Part shown: in pieces, positions 1 to 7,326 of the stretch
Layout of the letters: the number at the start of each line of letters is the position of its first letter
How positions within the stretch are numbered: position 1 is the first letter of the stretch
Source: JAWVEV01 sp033856535
GTDB taxonomy: Bacteria > Actinomycetota > Thermoleophilia > Miltoncostaeales > Miltoncostaeaceae
Direction: 5' to 3'
Length of the DNA: 24,090 nt
Assembly: GCA_033856535.1 (NCBI GenBank)
Contig: JAWVEV010000071.1
Location: forward strand, 1 to 24,090
The notes under the pieces: model-generated
What the model was told of the DNA's origin: nothing
What the model saw: only the letters and a program-made list of their open reading frames with translations
Database searches by the model: none
Made by a program: the position numbers and the translations under genes

Positions 1-92
1 CGGTCAGCGTAGCCCCCGCCGCACCGCCTCGGGTCCCAGCCGGGGCCGGGGGGAGGGCCGCGCGGCGAGACGGTCGCTAGGCTGCGACAGAC

Positions 93-120
93 CGGTCGGT
101 CGGTCAGTCAGTCGGTCAGC
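93..120. repeat. Tetranucleotide tandem array (CRGT)n
   Basis: Six CGGT or CAGT units followed by a CAGC unit stand in direct tandem. The octamer CGGTCAGC that ends the array also opens the window at 1-8. The array lies in the presumed 5' leader of the small gene starting at 183, a few bases downstream of a TAGGCT hexamer (78-83) that could be a -10 element. Units mix G and A at the second position, so this is an aged array rather than a perfect one. No function is known. It could vary in length by slippage. Confidence 0.75.
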
Positions 121-182
121 GCGGCGCCTCACGAGGGCGCCGCACGGTCTTCGTCACCTGAACGCCCCGGGGGTACGAAACG

Positions 183-392
183 ATGCATGAGAAGAAAGAC
201 GCCCGCTCCAGCGCCTGCGAGGCCGCCGCGTCCGAATCCGGCCACGGCCCCGCGCCTGCCGACCTGCGGCAGCTGTGCGCTTCCCTCGCCGAGATCGGCG
301 CCAAGCTGGACCGGCTCGAGGACGCGGTCCACGACCTGAGCCAGGTGCTCGCGCGGTCCGTCGGCCCGCCCTGGGACATCACGGGAAACTGA
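183..392 (+). CDS. Small hypothetical coiled-coil protein
   Basis: This 69-residue protein of unknown function shows codon third positions that are almost all G or C, which supports real coding. Residues 30-60 form an amphipathic heptad-like helix (LRQLCASLAEIGAKLDRLED and onward), suggesting a coiled coil. The N-terminus is charged and there is no signal peptide or membrane segment. A G-rich stretch stands about 10 bases before the ATG and may serve as ribosome binding site. The gene ends exactly where the following receiver gene seems to begin (CTGA overlap), so the two are probably co-translated. A role as partner of the receiver protein is only an inference from that linkage. Confidence 0.6.
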   Translation: MHEKKDARSSACEAAASESGHGPAPADLRQLCASLAEIGAKLDRLEDAVHDLSQVLARSVGPPWDITGN

Positions 393-802
393 GACCGGGC
401 TCGCCGTGCCACCCGGCGAGGGGGGCGTGCGGCCGGGTACTCGTTGTCGATGAGGACGAGGACATCCGCGAGCTGCTCGCGTGGCGGCTCGGCAGAGCGG
501 GCTTCGTCGTCGCCTGCGAGCCGGACGGCGTCCGAGCCCTCGCGAGAGCCCTTCTCCTCCGGCCCGAGGTCGCGGTGATCGACGGGTCGGAGCCGCTGTT
601 CGGCGGGCTCGAGCTGTGCCGCCGGCTCCGCGCGAACCCCGCGACCGCGCGGACGAGGCTCCTGCTCGTGGCCGCCCCCGACCACGGCGTCCACGAGGCG
701 CGCTCGTCAGGGGCGGACATGGTCGTGTCGAAGCCGTTCAGCTGCTCGGCCATTGTCGCCCGCGTCCGAGGCCTGGCGGAGACGTGGTCCGACGAGTCGT
801 AA
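389..802 (+). CDS. CheY-like single-domain response regulator
   Basis: The protein is one receiver domain of about 120 residues with no output domain. It opens with the strand RVLVVDEDED, which supplies the acidic pocket. The phosphoacceptor Asp is in VAVIDGSEP (codon 581-583) and the conserved Lys is in VSKPF. The usual Thr/Ser at the switch position is replaced by Ala (LLLVAAPD), so switching may differ from CheY. The start is uncertain. The only ATG, GTG or TTG in frame upstream of the domain is GTG 275, which would overlap the previous well-supported gene by 118 bases in another frame. A CTG at 389 overlaps the previous stop as CTGA and gives a normal receiver N-terminus, so I chose it. 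A sequencing frameshift is the other explanation. Its role in motility is suggested only by the neighbourhood. Confidence 0.7.
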   Translation: MRPGSPCHPARGACGRVLVVDEDEDIRELLAWRLGRAGFVVACEPDGVRALARALLLRPEVAVIDGSEPLFGGLELCRRLRANPATARTRLLLVAAPDHGVHEARSSGADMVVSKPFSCSAIVARVRGLAETWSDES

Positions 803-831
803 GACCGGTCGGTGCCGCCCTTTGAGTCGCC

Positions 832-837
832 TATGCT
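832..837 (+). promoter_or_regulatory. Candidate -10 element before secreted protein gene
   Basis: The hexamer TATGCT matches four of six bases of the TATAAT consensus and stands 26 bases before the GTG start at 863, with a GAGGAG ribosome binding site between them. No convincing -35 hexamer is visible at 17-18 bases upstream, which is common in actinobacteria. This is a weak prediction. Confidence 0.3.
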
Positions 838-862
838 CGGGAGGCCCGACGCGAGGAGCCCG

Positions 863-1654
863 GTGCGTCGAATCACATCCGCCTGCGCGGCGGTCGCGCT
901 GCTCGGCACCGCCCCGCCGGCCGTCGCGGCCCTGCCCCCCGCCGACCTCCACCTCCAGGCGAACGTGGAGCGCAACGCCGACGGCCAGGCCGTCGTCACG
1001 GTCGAGATGGCCACGAACGCCGACGGCCGCGAGGACAAGGTCACGGTCCGCGCACATCCCGGCGAGGTCACCTGCCGGCGGCGCAACCCGCTCGTCCTTC
1101 CGGCCAAGACCACGATCGACCTGCTCTTCGGCGTGCGGGTCGCGCCGAGCGTCAAATGGGACTCGGCGGTCAGCTTCTTCGCCCCGCGCGTCTCCCGGAT
1201 CACGGTCTGCGGCTACGTCGTCAGCGAGGCCGGCACGCGGTTCGGGCTGCCCTACGTCCGCCGCGTCAAGCGCCTGGACGTGATGCTGCCCCAGCAGAAT
1301 CCGGCGCCGCCGGGCCATCGCCGGACCTGCTCGGCCGCGGCGTCCCGCGGGCTGGTCCGGCTCGACGCCCGCCGGCGCGGCGAGGGCGTCTGCCGGGTGG
1401 CGCGGCGCGTCGCCGACGCCTACCTGGCGGACATGCGCTCGGGCGAGAACCCGCGCGACAACTTCGGCTTCGGCTGGCGCGTGCCCGGCGGCAAGATCAT
1501 CCACATCTCGGCGCCGCGGCTGCGCGTCTCGCGGCTGGTGGTGCCGGGCCGCGCGGGGGCGCTCCGGTGCCGCGAGGCCCCGGTCGGAACCGGCGAGCTC
1601 GCCGCGCTCGAGGTGGAGTGCGAGATCGCGGCCTTCCGCCTGGTCCGGACCTGA
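863..1654 (+). CDS. Secreted protein of unknown function, six cysteines
   Basis: This 263-residue protein begins at GTG 863, chosen because GAGGAG lies five bases upstream and the first 23 residues make a classic signal peptide: VRRI, a hydrophobic core rich in Ala and Leu, then an AVA-A cleavage site. An in-frame ATG at 812 would bury the signal sequence. The mature part holds six cysteines spread over the chain, compatible with three disulfide bonds outside the cell, and is rich in beta-forming stretches. I recognise no domain. The gene is monocistronic and converges on the flhA operon, whose last gene ends 18 bases away. There is nothing specific to connect it with flagella. Confidence 0.75.
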   Translation: MRRITSACAAVALLGTAPPAVAALPPADLHLQANVERNADGQAVVTVEMATNADGREDKVTVRAHPGEVTCRRRNPLVLPAKTTIDLLFGVRVAPSVKWDSAVSFFAPRVSRITVCGYVVSEAGTRFGLPYVRRVKRLDVMLPQQNPAPPGHRRTCSAAASRGLVRLDARRRGEGVCRVARRVADAYLADMRSGENPRDNFGFGWRVPGGKIIHISAPRLRVSRLVVPGRAGALRCREAPVGTGELAALEVECEIAAFRLVRT

Positions 1655-1666
1655 GCCCGGCCGGGC
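1655..1666. terminator. Palindrome between convergent genes
   Basis: GCCCGGCCGGGC is a perfect 12-base palindrome placed in the 18-base gap between two convergent genes. It could help end transcription from both sides, but it has no loop and no T-run, so the call is weak. Confidence 0.25.
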
Positions 1667-1672
1667 GACTCC

Positions 1673-1861
1673 CTAGGCCAGGACGTCCACGTGCGGGAGC
1701 CCGTCGTCCTCGGGCTCCTCGTCGCGCCGCCGCCGGCGCTGCCCCTGACGATCCCGGGTGGCCTCGCGCTCGGCCTCGGTGCGCTCCCGCTTCACCTGGC
1801 GCGGACCGGTGACGGGGTCCACCCGCGGACGCTCCCGCACCGGCTCGATCGGCCAGGTCAC
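1673..1861 (-). CDS. Small basic protein at the end of the flhA operon
   Basis: This 62-residue protein is highly charged, with an Arg-rich block (QGQRRRRRDEEPED) near residues 40-52. The upstream half carries the pattern PVTGPRQVKRERTEAERE. It has no signal peptide or membrane span and is probably disordered. The GTG start overlaps the stop of the preceding membrane protein gene as GTGA, so it is the last gene of the flhA-flhF-PilZ operon. Short Arg-rich proteins of this kind often accompany flagellar operons, but I know no function for it. It would be easy to miss in automatic annotation. Confidence 0.55.
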   Translation of the reverse strand: MTWPIEPVRERPRVDPVTGPRQVKRERTEAEREATRDRQGQRRRRRDEEPEDDGLPHVDVLA

Positions 1862-2157
1862 CCGACGCCCTCAGCGGCCTCGCGCCGTCGCTCGGCGGCC
1901 CGGCGCGCGGCGTTGGTCGCCTCGGCGCGCAGCAGCTGGCTCCAGACCATCTGGGCGGCGACCCACACCACCACGTAGCCCACCACGCCCCCGATCAGGG
2001 CGCGCAGAAGGCCGTTGACCACGGTCCCGCCGGCCATCGTCCCGGCGAGCATCACCAGGGCGAACCCGGCGATCCCGCCCCAGGCCTTGGCCCGGCGGAT
2101 CCCCGGCCCGGCGCGCGGGTGGTCGCGGAGGGAGATCAGCTTGGGCGTGCTCTCCAT
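1858..2157 (-). CDS. Small membrane protein, two predicted TM helices
   Basis: This 99-residue protein has two hydrophobic segments, about residues 27-46 (GGIAGFALVMLAGTMAGG) and 51-73 (LLRALIGGVVGYVVVWVAAQ). A charged, Ala/Arg-rich C-terminal helix follows (NAARRAAERRREAAEG). The ATG start shares one base with the stop of the PilZ gene (TGATG), and its own stop overlaps the next start. It is thus embedded in the flhA operon and probably co-expressed with the export and brake genes. A role at the flagellar base is possible from context alone. I do not recognise a family. Confidence 0.65.
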   Translation of the reverse strand: MESTPKLISLRDHPRAGPGIRRAKAWGGIAGFALVMLAGTMAGGTVVNGLLRALIGGVVGYVVVWVAAQMVWSQLLRAEATNAARRAAERRREAAEGVG

Positions 2158-2792
2158 CAGTTGCTCCTCGGCAGGACGGCCAGCTCGTGGCGGTGGGAGG
2201 CGAAGACGAGGCGGATCAGACGCTCGCGGTCGCCCGGATCAATCTCGTCGAAGCGCATGGCGTAGGTGTTGCCGTCGGCGCGGCGCACCACCTTGCCGGT
2301 CGCCGGCAGGGGCGGCGCGTCGGGCGGCCGCAGCACGACGGCCATCGGGTCGCCGGGGCGCAGCCGCGCGCCCTCGTAGGTGAAGCGCATGCCGGCGCCG
2401 GAGAGGTCGAGCGTGCAGCCGCGGGCGGCGGTGCCGGCGCCGCGCCGGCCCTCGATCTCGACGACCATCAGCGCGCGCACGTGCGAGCGGCGCTGGATGA
2501 CCTCGACCCCGCCGACCGTGACGGCATGGGTCGGGATGCCGACGCCGACCTCCTCGCCCACCACGCCGGTCGCGCGGGCCAGGCCGCGCCCGGTGGCCCA
2601 CTCGATCGTGAGGGTCTGGCCCGGCGTCAACCGGCGCAGCACCGTGCCGTCGAACGGGCGCGCGATGAGCACCTCGCGCCGGCCGTGGTGCTCCTCGACC
2701 CGCGAGGACAGCTCGGTCCCCGCGCCGAGGTGCAGCACCACGCGCTGGTTCACGTCCGGGCGCGCCGGCGCCGCGTCGGGCGGGGCGCTCAT
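2157..2792 (-). CDS. PilZ-domain flagellar brake-like protein (YcgR type)
   Basis: The 211-residue protein has an N-terminal beta-rich YcgR-like domain (residues 15-98) and a C-terminal PilZ domain (about 100-200). The two c-di-GMP binding motifs are present and in order: RRSHVR (residues 101-106, RxxxR) and DLSGAG (129-134, DxSxxG). In the YcgR family such proteins bind c-di-GMP and slow the motor or bias its rotation by contacting MotA or the switch complex at the inner membrane. The position straight after flhF (ATGA overlap) in a flagellar operon supports that role here. All ligand-binding residues I can see are intact, so c-di-GMP control of motility is expected. Confidence 0.85.
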   Translation of the reverse strand: MSAPPDAAPARPDVNQRVVLHLGAGTELSSRVEEHHGRREVLIARPFDGTVLRRLTPGQTLTIEWATGRGLARATGVVGEEVGVGIPTHAVTVGGVEVIQRRSHVRALMVVEIEGRRGAGTAARGCTLDLSGAGMRFTYEGARLRPGDPMAVVLRPPDAPPLPATGKVVRRADGNTYAMRFDEIDPGDRERLIRLVFASHRHELAVLPRSN

Positions 2793-4069
2793 GGCAGCAC
2801 CATGCGCGCCAGCTCGTCCGGCTCGGCGGCGCGCAGGCCGGTGTCCGGGCGCACCCCCTCCGAGACGTAGGAGACGGGGATCCGGGCGACCAGCGAGAGC
2901 CCGATCGGCACGCCGGTGCCCGCCGAGTCGGCCCGGGCCACGATCAGCTTGGTGATCGCGAGCTTCTGGGTGGCGCCGAAGAGCAGCGCGCGGCCGGCCT
3001 CGAGGTCGGACCCGGCGGGCACCAGCAGGTGGGTCTCGTCGGGCTGCAGCGCCTCGAGCAGGCGGGCGAGCTCGGCAACGCCCTCGGGGTCGCCCAGGTC
3101 GAGCGGCGGCGTGTCGGCCACGACCAGCGAGACGGCGGTCAGCCGCTCGCGCGCCTCGGCGGCGAGGCCCGGCGAGGGGGCCACCTCGAGCGCCACGTCG
3201 GCGCCCTCGGTGAGCATGCCCAGGCGCAGCGCCTGGCGGCCGGTCTCCAGGCTGAGCGCGGCCACCGACGTGCCGCCGTGCTCGGCGTAGGCGTTGCAGA
3301 GCCGGGCGACGACGAGCGTGCGGCCGCTGCCGGGCGGGCCGACGATCGCGATGGTGCGGCGCGGCGTCCGCCAGCCGTGCGACACGCGCACGCGGCGGGC
3401 CAGGGCGCGCCGGGCGAGCTCCAGCCGGCTCACGGCCGGCTCGAGCGGCTGCCCGCTGGCGGTCTCCTCCATGATCGCGTCGGCCAGCCGGCGCGGCACG
3501 CCGGCGGACACCATGGCCGCCCGGACCATCTCGGGGTCCGAGCCGGCGCGGCGCCGGCGCGGCGGCTCGGGGCGGCGCACGACCGGCTCGGACAGCGGCA
3601 CCTCGCGCTCGGCGCGGGCGGCGGCGACCGCCTCCTCGAGCCCGGCGAACTCCAGCGGCCCCTCGACCTCCTCGGCCGCCGCGGCCGGCGCCTCGTCGCG
3701 CTCGGCGCGCATCGGCCGGAAGGCCTTGGCCAGGTGCTCGGCGAATGGCGCGGCGTCGGCCAGCATCTCCTCGGGCAGCTCCGGCATCTCCGCGCCGGCG
3801 ACCTCGCCGGTGTCATAGGCGTCGATCACGCTGCGGGCCGGGATCGCGCGGGCCTCGGCGGCCGGCGCGGCGGCGACAGCCTCGCCGGCGGCGGCCGCGC
3901 GAGCCTCCACCTCGACGCAGCGCTTGGCGAAGAAGCCCCGGAAGCCGCCGATGACGCCCTCGCGCTGGCGCAGGACGACGGCGTCGGGGCCGAGCGCCTC
4001 GCGGATCTGGGGGAGCAGCTCGTCCAGCGAGCCGCCGCGGAAGGTCCGGGTGCCGGGATCGGCGTTCAT
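2789..4069 (-). CDS. flhF: FlhF-like SRP-type GTPase with degenerate nucleotide motifs
   Basis: The 426-residue protein has the FlhF layout. The N-terminal B domain holds TFRGGSLDELLPQIREALGP and FRGFFAKRCVEVEA (residues 9-56). A long acidic, Ala-rich linker follows, then a helical N domain (about 178-230) and an SRP-like G domain (238-426). FlhF normally sets flagellar position and number as a GTP-dependent dimer. Key motifs depart from the family here: the P-loop is GPPGSGRT, with Arg 250 where Lys is expected. DTAG reads DTPP (319-322), and TKLD reads TKLI (374-377). GTP hydrolysis, and perhaps binding, is doubtful. The start overlaps the flhA stop as ATGA. No flhG/minD partner gene follows; the next gene is PilZ. 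Confidence 0.85.
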   Translation of the reverse strand: MNADPGTRTFRGGSLDELLPQIREALGPDAVVLRQREGVIGGFRGFFAKRCVEVEARAAAAGEAVAAAPAAEARAIPARSVIDAYDTGEVAGAEMPELPEEMLADAAPFAEHLAKAFRPMRAERDEAPAAAAEEVEGPLEFAGLEEAVAAARAEREVPLSEPVVRRPEPPRRRRAGSDPEMVRAAMVSAGVPRRLADAIMEETASGQPLEPAVSRLELARRALARRVRVSHGWRTPRRTIAIVGPPGSGRTLVVARLCNAYAEHGGTSVAALSLETGRQALRLGMLTEGADVALEVAPSPGLAAEARERLTAVSLVVADTPPLDLGDPEGVAELARLLEALQPDETHLLVPAGSDLEAGRALLFGATQKLAITKLIVARADSAGTGVPIGLSLVARIPVSYVSEGVRPDTGLRAAEPDELARMVLP

Positions 4070-6138
4070 GACATCACTCCCATGGGCGTCAGGCCGAGGA
4101 CTCCGGCCGTCTCGAGGCGGATCCCGGGAACGACCTCGTTGTACGCGATCACCGGGAGTTGAGGCAGGGTCTGCTCCACCAGCCGGCGGACGTGGCGGCG
4201 GATGCGGCTGGAGCAGAGGACCACCGGGCGTCGGCCGCCGGCGGCGAGGCCGTCCACCTGATCCGCGAGGTTGCGGAGCATGGCGGCGGCGCGGTTCGGG
4301 TCGATGGCCAGCACCTCGCCCTCGGGCGTCGGCACCAGCGCGTCGGCGATCTCGCGCTCGAGGTCGGGGTCGAGCGAGATCGCGTAGAGGGCCTTCTCCT
4401 CGTCGAGGTAGGCGGCCGTGATGGTGCGGCCGAGCGCCTGGCGGGCGGACTCGGCGAGCACGGAGGGGTCGCGAGAGAGCATGGCGCGGTCGCCGATCGC
4501 CTCCAGCACGGTGCCCAGGTCGCGCACCGAGACGCCCTCGCGGAGCAGGTGCTGCAGCACGCGCTGCACCTCGCCCACGCCGAGCTTGTCGGGCACGACG
4601 TCCTCGACGGCGGCGGAGTTCTCCTCCTTGAGCTGGTCGAGGAGCTTGCGGGTCTCCTGCCGGGTGAGCAGCTCGTCGGCGTGCCGGCGGATGACCTCGG
4701 TGAGGTGGGTGACGATGACCGACTCGGGGTCGACCACCGTGTAGCCGAGCGCCTCGGCGTCGGCGCGGGCGGCCTCGTCGATCCAGACCGCCGGCAGCCC
4801 GAAGGCTGGGTCGATCGCCGGGATGCCGGTGAGGCCGGGCAGGGCGTCGCCGGGGTTCATCGCCAGGCGGTGGCCCGGGACGACGCGGGCGCGCGCGACC
4901 TCCGCCCCGCGCACCTTGACGACGTACTCGTGAGAGTCGAGCACCACGTCGTCGTGGATCCGGACGGGGGCGATCACGATGCCGAGGTCCGAGGCGATCT
5001 GACGCCGCACGACCCCGACGCGCGCCAGCAGCGCGCCGCCGGATCGCTGGTCGACCAGCGGCACCAGGCCGAAGCCGATCGCCAGCTCGAGCGGGTCGAT
5101 GCTGAGGGCGCCCACCGCGGCGTCGCCGGGCGGCGCCAGCTCCTTGGGCGCGTCGGCCGCGGCCTTCGCCTCGGCCTCCTCCTTGCGCGCCTTCATCGAC
5201 GTGCGGCCGAGCGCCAGCAGCAGGCCGCCGACGAGCAGGAAGGGGATCTTGGGCAGGCCCGGGATCAGCGCCATGGCGGCGACGAAGCCGCCGGAGAGCA
5301 TGAGCGCCTTGGGCTGGCCCAGGATCTGGCCGGTGACCTCGCGGCCCAGGTCGGCCTTGCTGCCGGAGCGGGTGACGATGATGCCCGTGGCCGTCGAGAT
5401 CAGCAGGGCGGGGATCTGGGCCGCCAGGCCGTCGCCGATGGTCAGCAGCGAGAAGGTGTGGGCGGCGTCGCCGGTGCTCATCCCGAGCTGCATCACGCCG
5501 ATCAGGATCCCGCCGAGCAGGTTGATCGCCACGATCACGACGCCGGCGATGGCATCGCCCTTGACGAACTTCGAGGCGCCGTCCATGGCCCCGTAGAAGT
5601 CGGCCTCGCGGCGGATCTCCTCGCGCCGCTCGCGCGCCTCCTCGTCGGTGATCTGACCGGCGTTCAGGTCGGCGTCGATCGCCATCTGCTTGCCGGGCAT
5701 GGCGTCCAGCGTGAACCGGGCCGCCACCTCCGCGACGCGGCCGGCGCCGTTGGTGATCACCACGAACTGGATCACGACCAGGATGAAGAAGACCACCAGG
5801 CCGACCACCAGGTTGCCGCCGACCACGAACGTCCCGAAGGCGTGGATGACGCTGCCGGCGTCGCCGTGCAGCAGCACGAGCCGCGTGACGCTCACGTTGA
5901 TCGCGAGCCGCAACAGCGTGGTGAGCAGCAGCAGGGACGGGAAGGACGCGAAGTCGAGCGCCCTCGGCACGTACATCGAGGCGATGACGATCGCCAGGGC
6001 GCCGGCGATGTTGAGGGTGATCGCGAGGTCGATCAGCGCCGACGGCAGCGGCACGATCATCATCAGGACGACGATCACCACCGCGAACGCCGCGGCGAGG
6101 TCGCTGTGGCGCAGCAGCCTCTTCATCAGCCCGTCCAT
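4066..6138 (-). CDS. flhA: Flagellar export gate protein FlhA
   Basis: FlhA forms the nonameric ring of the flagellar type III export gate and recruits chaperone-substrate complexes. The 690-residue length is normal. An N-terminal membrane half with eight predicted helices (about residues 10-310) includes the FHIPEP-family loop with RFTLDAMPGKQMAIDADLNAG. The large cytoplasmic C-terminal domain starts after a charged linker near 315. Conserved blocks such as LRLAINVSVTR and VVITNGAGRVAEVAARF are intact. The ATG is preceded by GGAGG nine bases upstream. The gene opens its own operon (flhA, flhF, PilZ, two small genes), separated from flhB by a strong hairpin and a sigma-28-like promoter. Confidence 0.97.
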   Translation of the reverse strand: MDGLMKRLLRHSDLAAAFAVVIVVLMMIVPLPSALIDLAITLNIAGALAIVIASMYVPRALDFASFPSLLLLTTLLRLAINVSVTRLVLLHGDAGSVIHAFGTFVVGGNLVVGLVVFFILVVIQFVVITNGAGRVAEVAARFTLDAMPGKQMAIDADLNAGQITDEEARERREEIRREADFYGAMDGASKFVKGDAIAGVVIVAINLLGGILIGVMQLGMSTGDAAHTFSLLTIGDGLAAQIPALLISTATGIIVTRSGSKADLGREVTGQILGQPKALMLSGGFVAAMALIPGLPKIPFLLVGGLLLALGRTSMKARKEEAEAKAAADAPKELAPPGDAAVGALSIDPLELAIGFGLVPLVDQRSGGALLARVGVVRRQIASDLGIVIAPVRIHDDVVLDSHEYVVKVRGAEVARARVVPGHRLAMNPGDALPGLTGIPAIDPAFGLPAVWIDEAARADAEALGYTVVDPESVIVTHLTEVIRRHADELLTRQETRKLLDQLKEENSAAVEDVVPDKLGVGEVQRVLQHLLREGVSVRDLGTVLEAIGDRAMLSRDPSVLAESARQALGRTITAAYLDEEKALYAISLDPDLEREIADALVPTPEGEVLAIDPNRAAAMLRNLADQVDGLAAGGRRPVVLCSSRIRRHVRRLVEQTLPQLPVIAYNEVVPGIRLETAGVLGLTPMGVMS

Positions 6139-6213
6139 GGGTCAGCGCCTCCGCAGCCGACAGGGCGCGCCGGAGCGCGGCGTCTGGGGACGGAGACGGG
6201 ACACCACTGCACT

Positions 6214-6241
6214 GGATCGGCCCCCGAGCGGGGCCGCTTGA
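6214..6241 (-). promoter_or_regulatory. Sigma-28-like promoter before flhA
   Basis: On the minus strand the sequence reads TCAA, 16 bases, GCCGATCC, close to the FliA/WhiG consensus TAAA-N15-GCCGATAA. The -10 block ends 76 bases before the flhA ATG. The element sits between the flhB stop and flhA, directly after a hairpin that could end the upstream operon. A matching sigma factor gene is present at 9805-10620. Confidence 0.6.
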
Positions 6242-6243
6242 AT

Positions 6244-6267
6244 CGCGTGACCGGACCCGGTCACGCG
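6244..6267 (-). terminator. Hairpin overlapping the flhB stop codon
   Basis: CGCGTGACCGG, two bases, CCGGTCACGCG is an 11-base perfect inverted repeat that contains the flhB TGA (6261-6263). There is no T-run, as is usual in very GC-rich genomes. It lies just upstream of the flhA promoter, so an operon-boundary terminator is the simplest reading. Confidence 0.55.
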
Positions 6268-7325
6268 GCTCTCCGGCGCCGGGCGGCGGTGCGGTAGACG
6301 AAGGCCAGCACCTCGGCGACGGCGGCGAAGAACGCCTCGGGGATCTGGTGGCCGACCTCGACCTCCTTGTAGAGCGCCCGCGCCAGCGGCGGCTCGCTCA
6401 GGATCGGCACGCCGACCTTCTCGGCCGCCTCGCGGATCGCCTTGGCGACCAGGTCGGCGCCCTTGGCGACCACCTGGGGAGCCGCCTTGCTGGCGTCGTA
6501 GCGCAGGGCGACCGCGAAGTGGGTCGGGTTGACGACCACCACGTCGGCGGTCGGCACGTCGGCGAGCATGCGCGTGCGCGCCTGGTCCATCTGGCGCCGG
6601 CGGATCTGCGAGCGCACCTCGGGGGGCAGGTCGGTCTGGCGCGCCTCCTGCTTCACCGCGTCCACGGTCATGCGCAGCGAGCGCTCGTGGCGCCACTTCT
6701 GGAAGGCCAGGTCGGCGATCGCGAGCACGATCAGGGCGCCGGCCACGCGGATGCCCACGTGGAAGATCAGGCGGGCCACCTCGCTCAGCATCGCCGCCGG
6801 CGGCAGGCCGACGAGGCCGGCCATCTCCGGGATGCGCGGCCAGACCGCCAGGAACGCCACCAGGCCGACGATCGTGGTCTTGGCGATCGCCTTGACGAGC
6901 TCGAAGGCCGAGGCCGGCGAGAACATGCGCTTCAGGCCGGCGACCGGGTTGATCTTGCTCCAGGTCGGCTTCAGCGCCTGCATCGACACGTTGGGCTTGC
7001 TCTGGACCAGGCCCGCGATGACGCCGGCGAGCATCAGCGGCAGCGCGATGGGCGCCAGGGCCCCGGCCGTCGACCGGATCGCCCACATGGTCAGCTCGCC
7101 GATGCCCTCCTTGCTGGCCATGCTCGGGTCGGCGGTGTGGGTGAGGCCGTCGGCCATGATCGTCCGCATCTGGTCGAGCATCCGCGGCGCCAGCAGCGCG
7201 AGCAGGCCGAACGCCGCGAGCAGCACCACGGCCGAGTTGACGTCCATCGACCGGGCGACCTGCCCCTTCTTGCGCGCCTCGTCGCGACGCTTGGGGGTGG
7301 CCTTCTCGGTCCCCTTCTCCGCCAA
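6261..7325 (-). CDS. flhB: Flagellar export switch protein FlhB
   Basis: FlhB is the self-cleaving membrane protein that switches the flagellar export apparatus from hook to filament substrates together with FliK. The 354-residue chain has the typical basic N-terminus (EKATPKRRDEARKKGQVARS), four hydrophobic segments between about residues 30 and 210, a charged linker, and the autocleavage motif NPTH at 266-269 in VVVVNPTHFAVALRYD. The C-terminal region after cleavage is complete and ends in an Arg-rich tail. The start is TTG at 7325, one base after the fliR stop, so it is translated with fliR. All family hallmarks are present. Confidence 0.96.
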   Translation of the reverse strand: MAEKGTEKATPKRRDEARKKGQVARSMDVNSAVVLLAAFGLLALLAPRMLDQMRTIMADGLTHTADPSMASKEGIGELTMWAIRSTAGALAPIALPLMLAGVIAGLVQSKPNVSMQALKPTWSKINPVAGLKRMFSPASAFELVKAIAKTTIVGLVAFLAVWPRIPEMAGLVGLPPAAMLSEVARLIFHVGIRVAGALIVLAIADLAFQKWRHERSLRMTVDAVKQEARQTDLPPEVRSQIRRRQMDQARTRMLADVPTADVVVVNPTHFAVALRYDASKAAPQVVAKGADLVAKAIREAAEKVGVPILSEPPLARALYKEVEVGHQIPEAFFAAVAEVLAFVYRTAARRRRAA

Positions 7326-7326
7326 C

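Noticed and set aside
4159..6297. Long plus-strand frame opposite flhA (712 residues)
   Set aside because: It is a His/Arg/Asp-rich shadow of flhA, typical of high-GC DNA, while flhA itself is certain.
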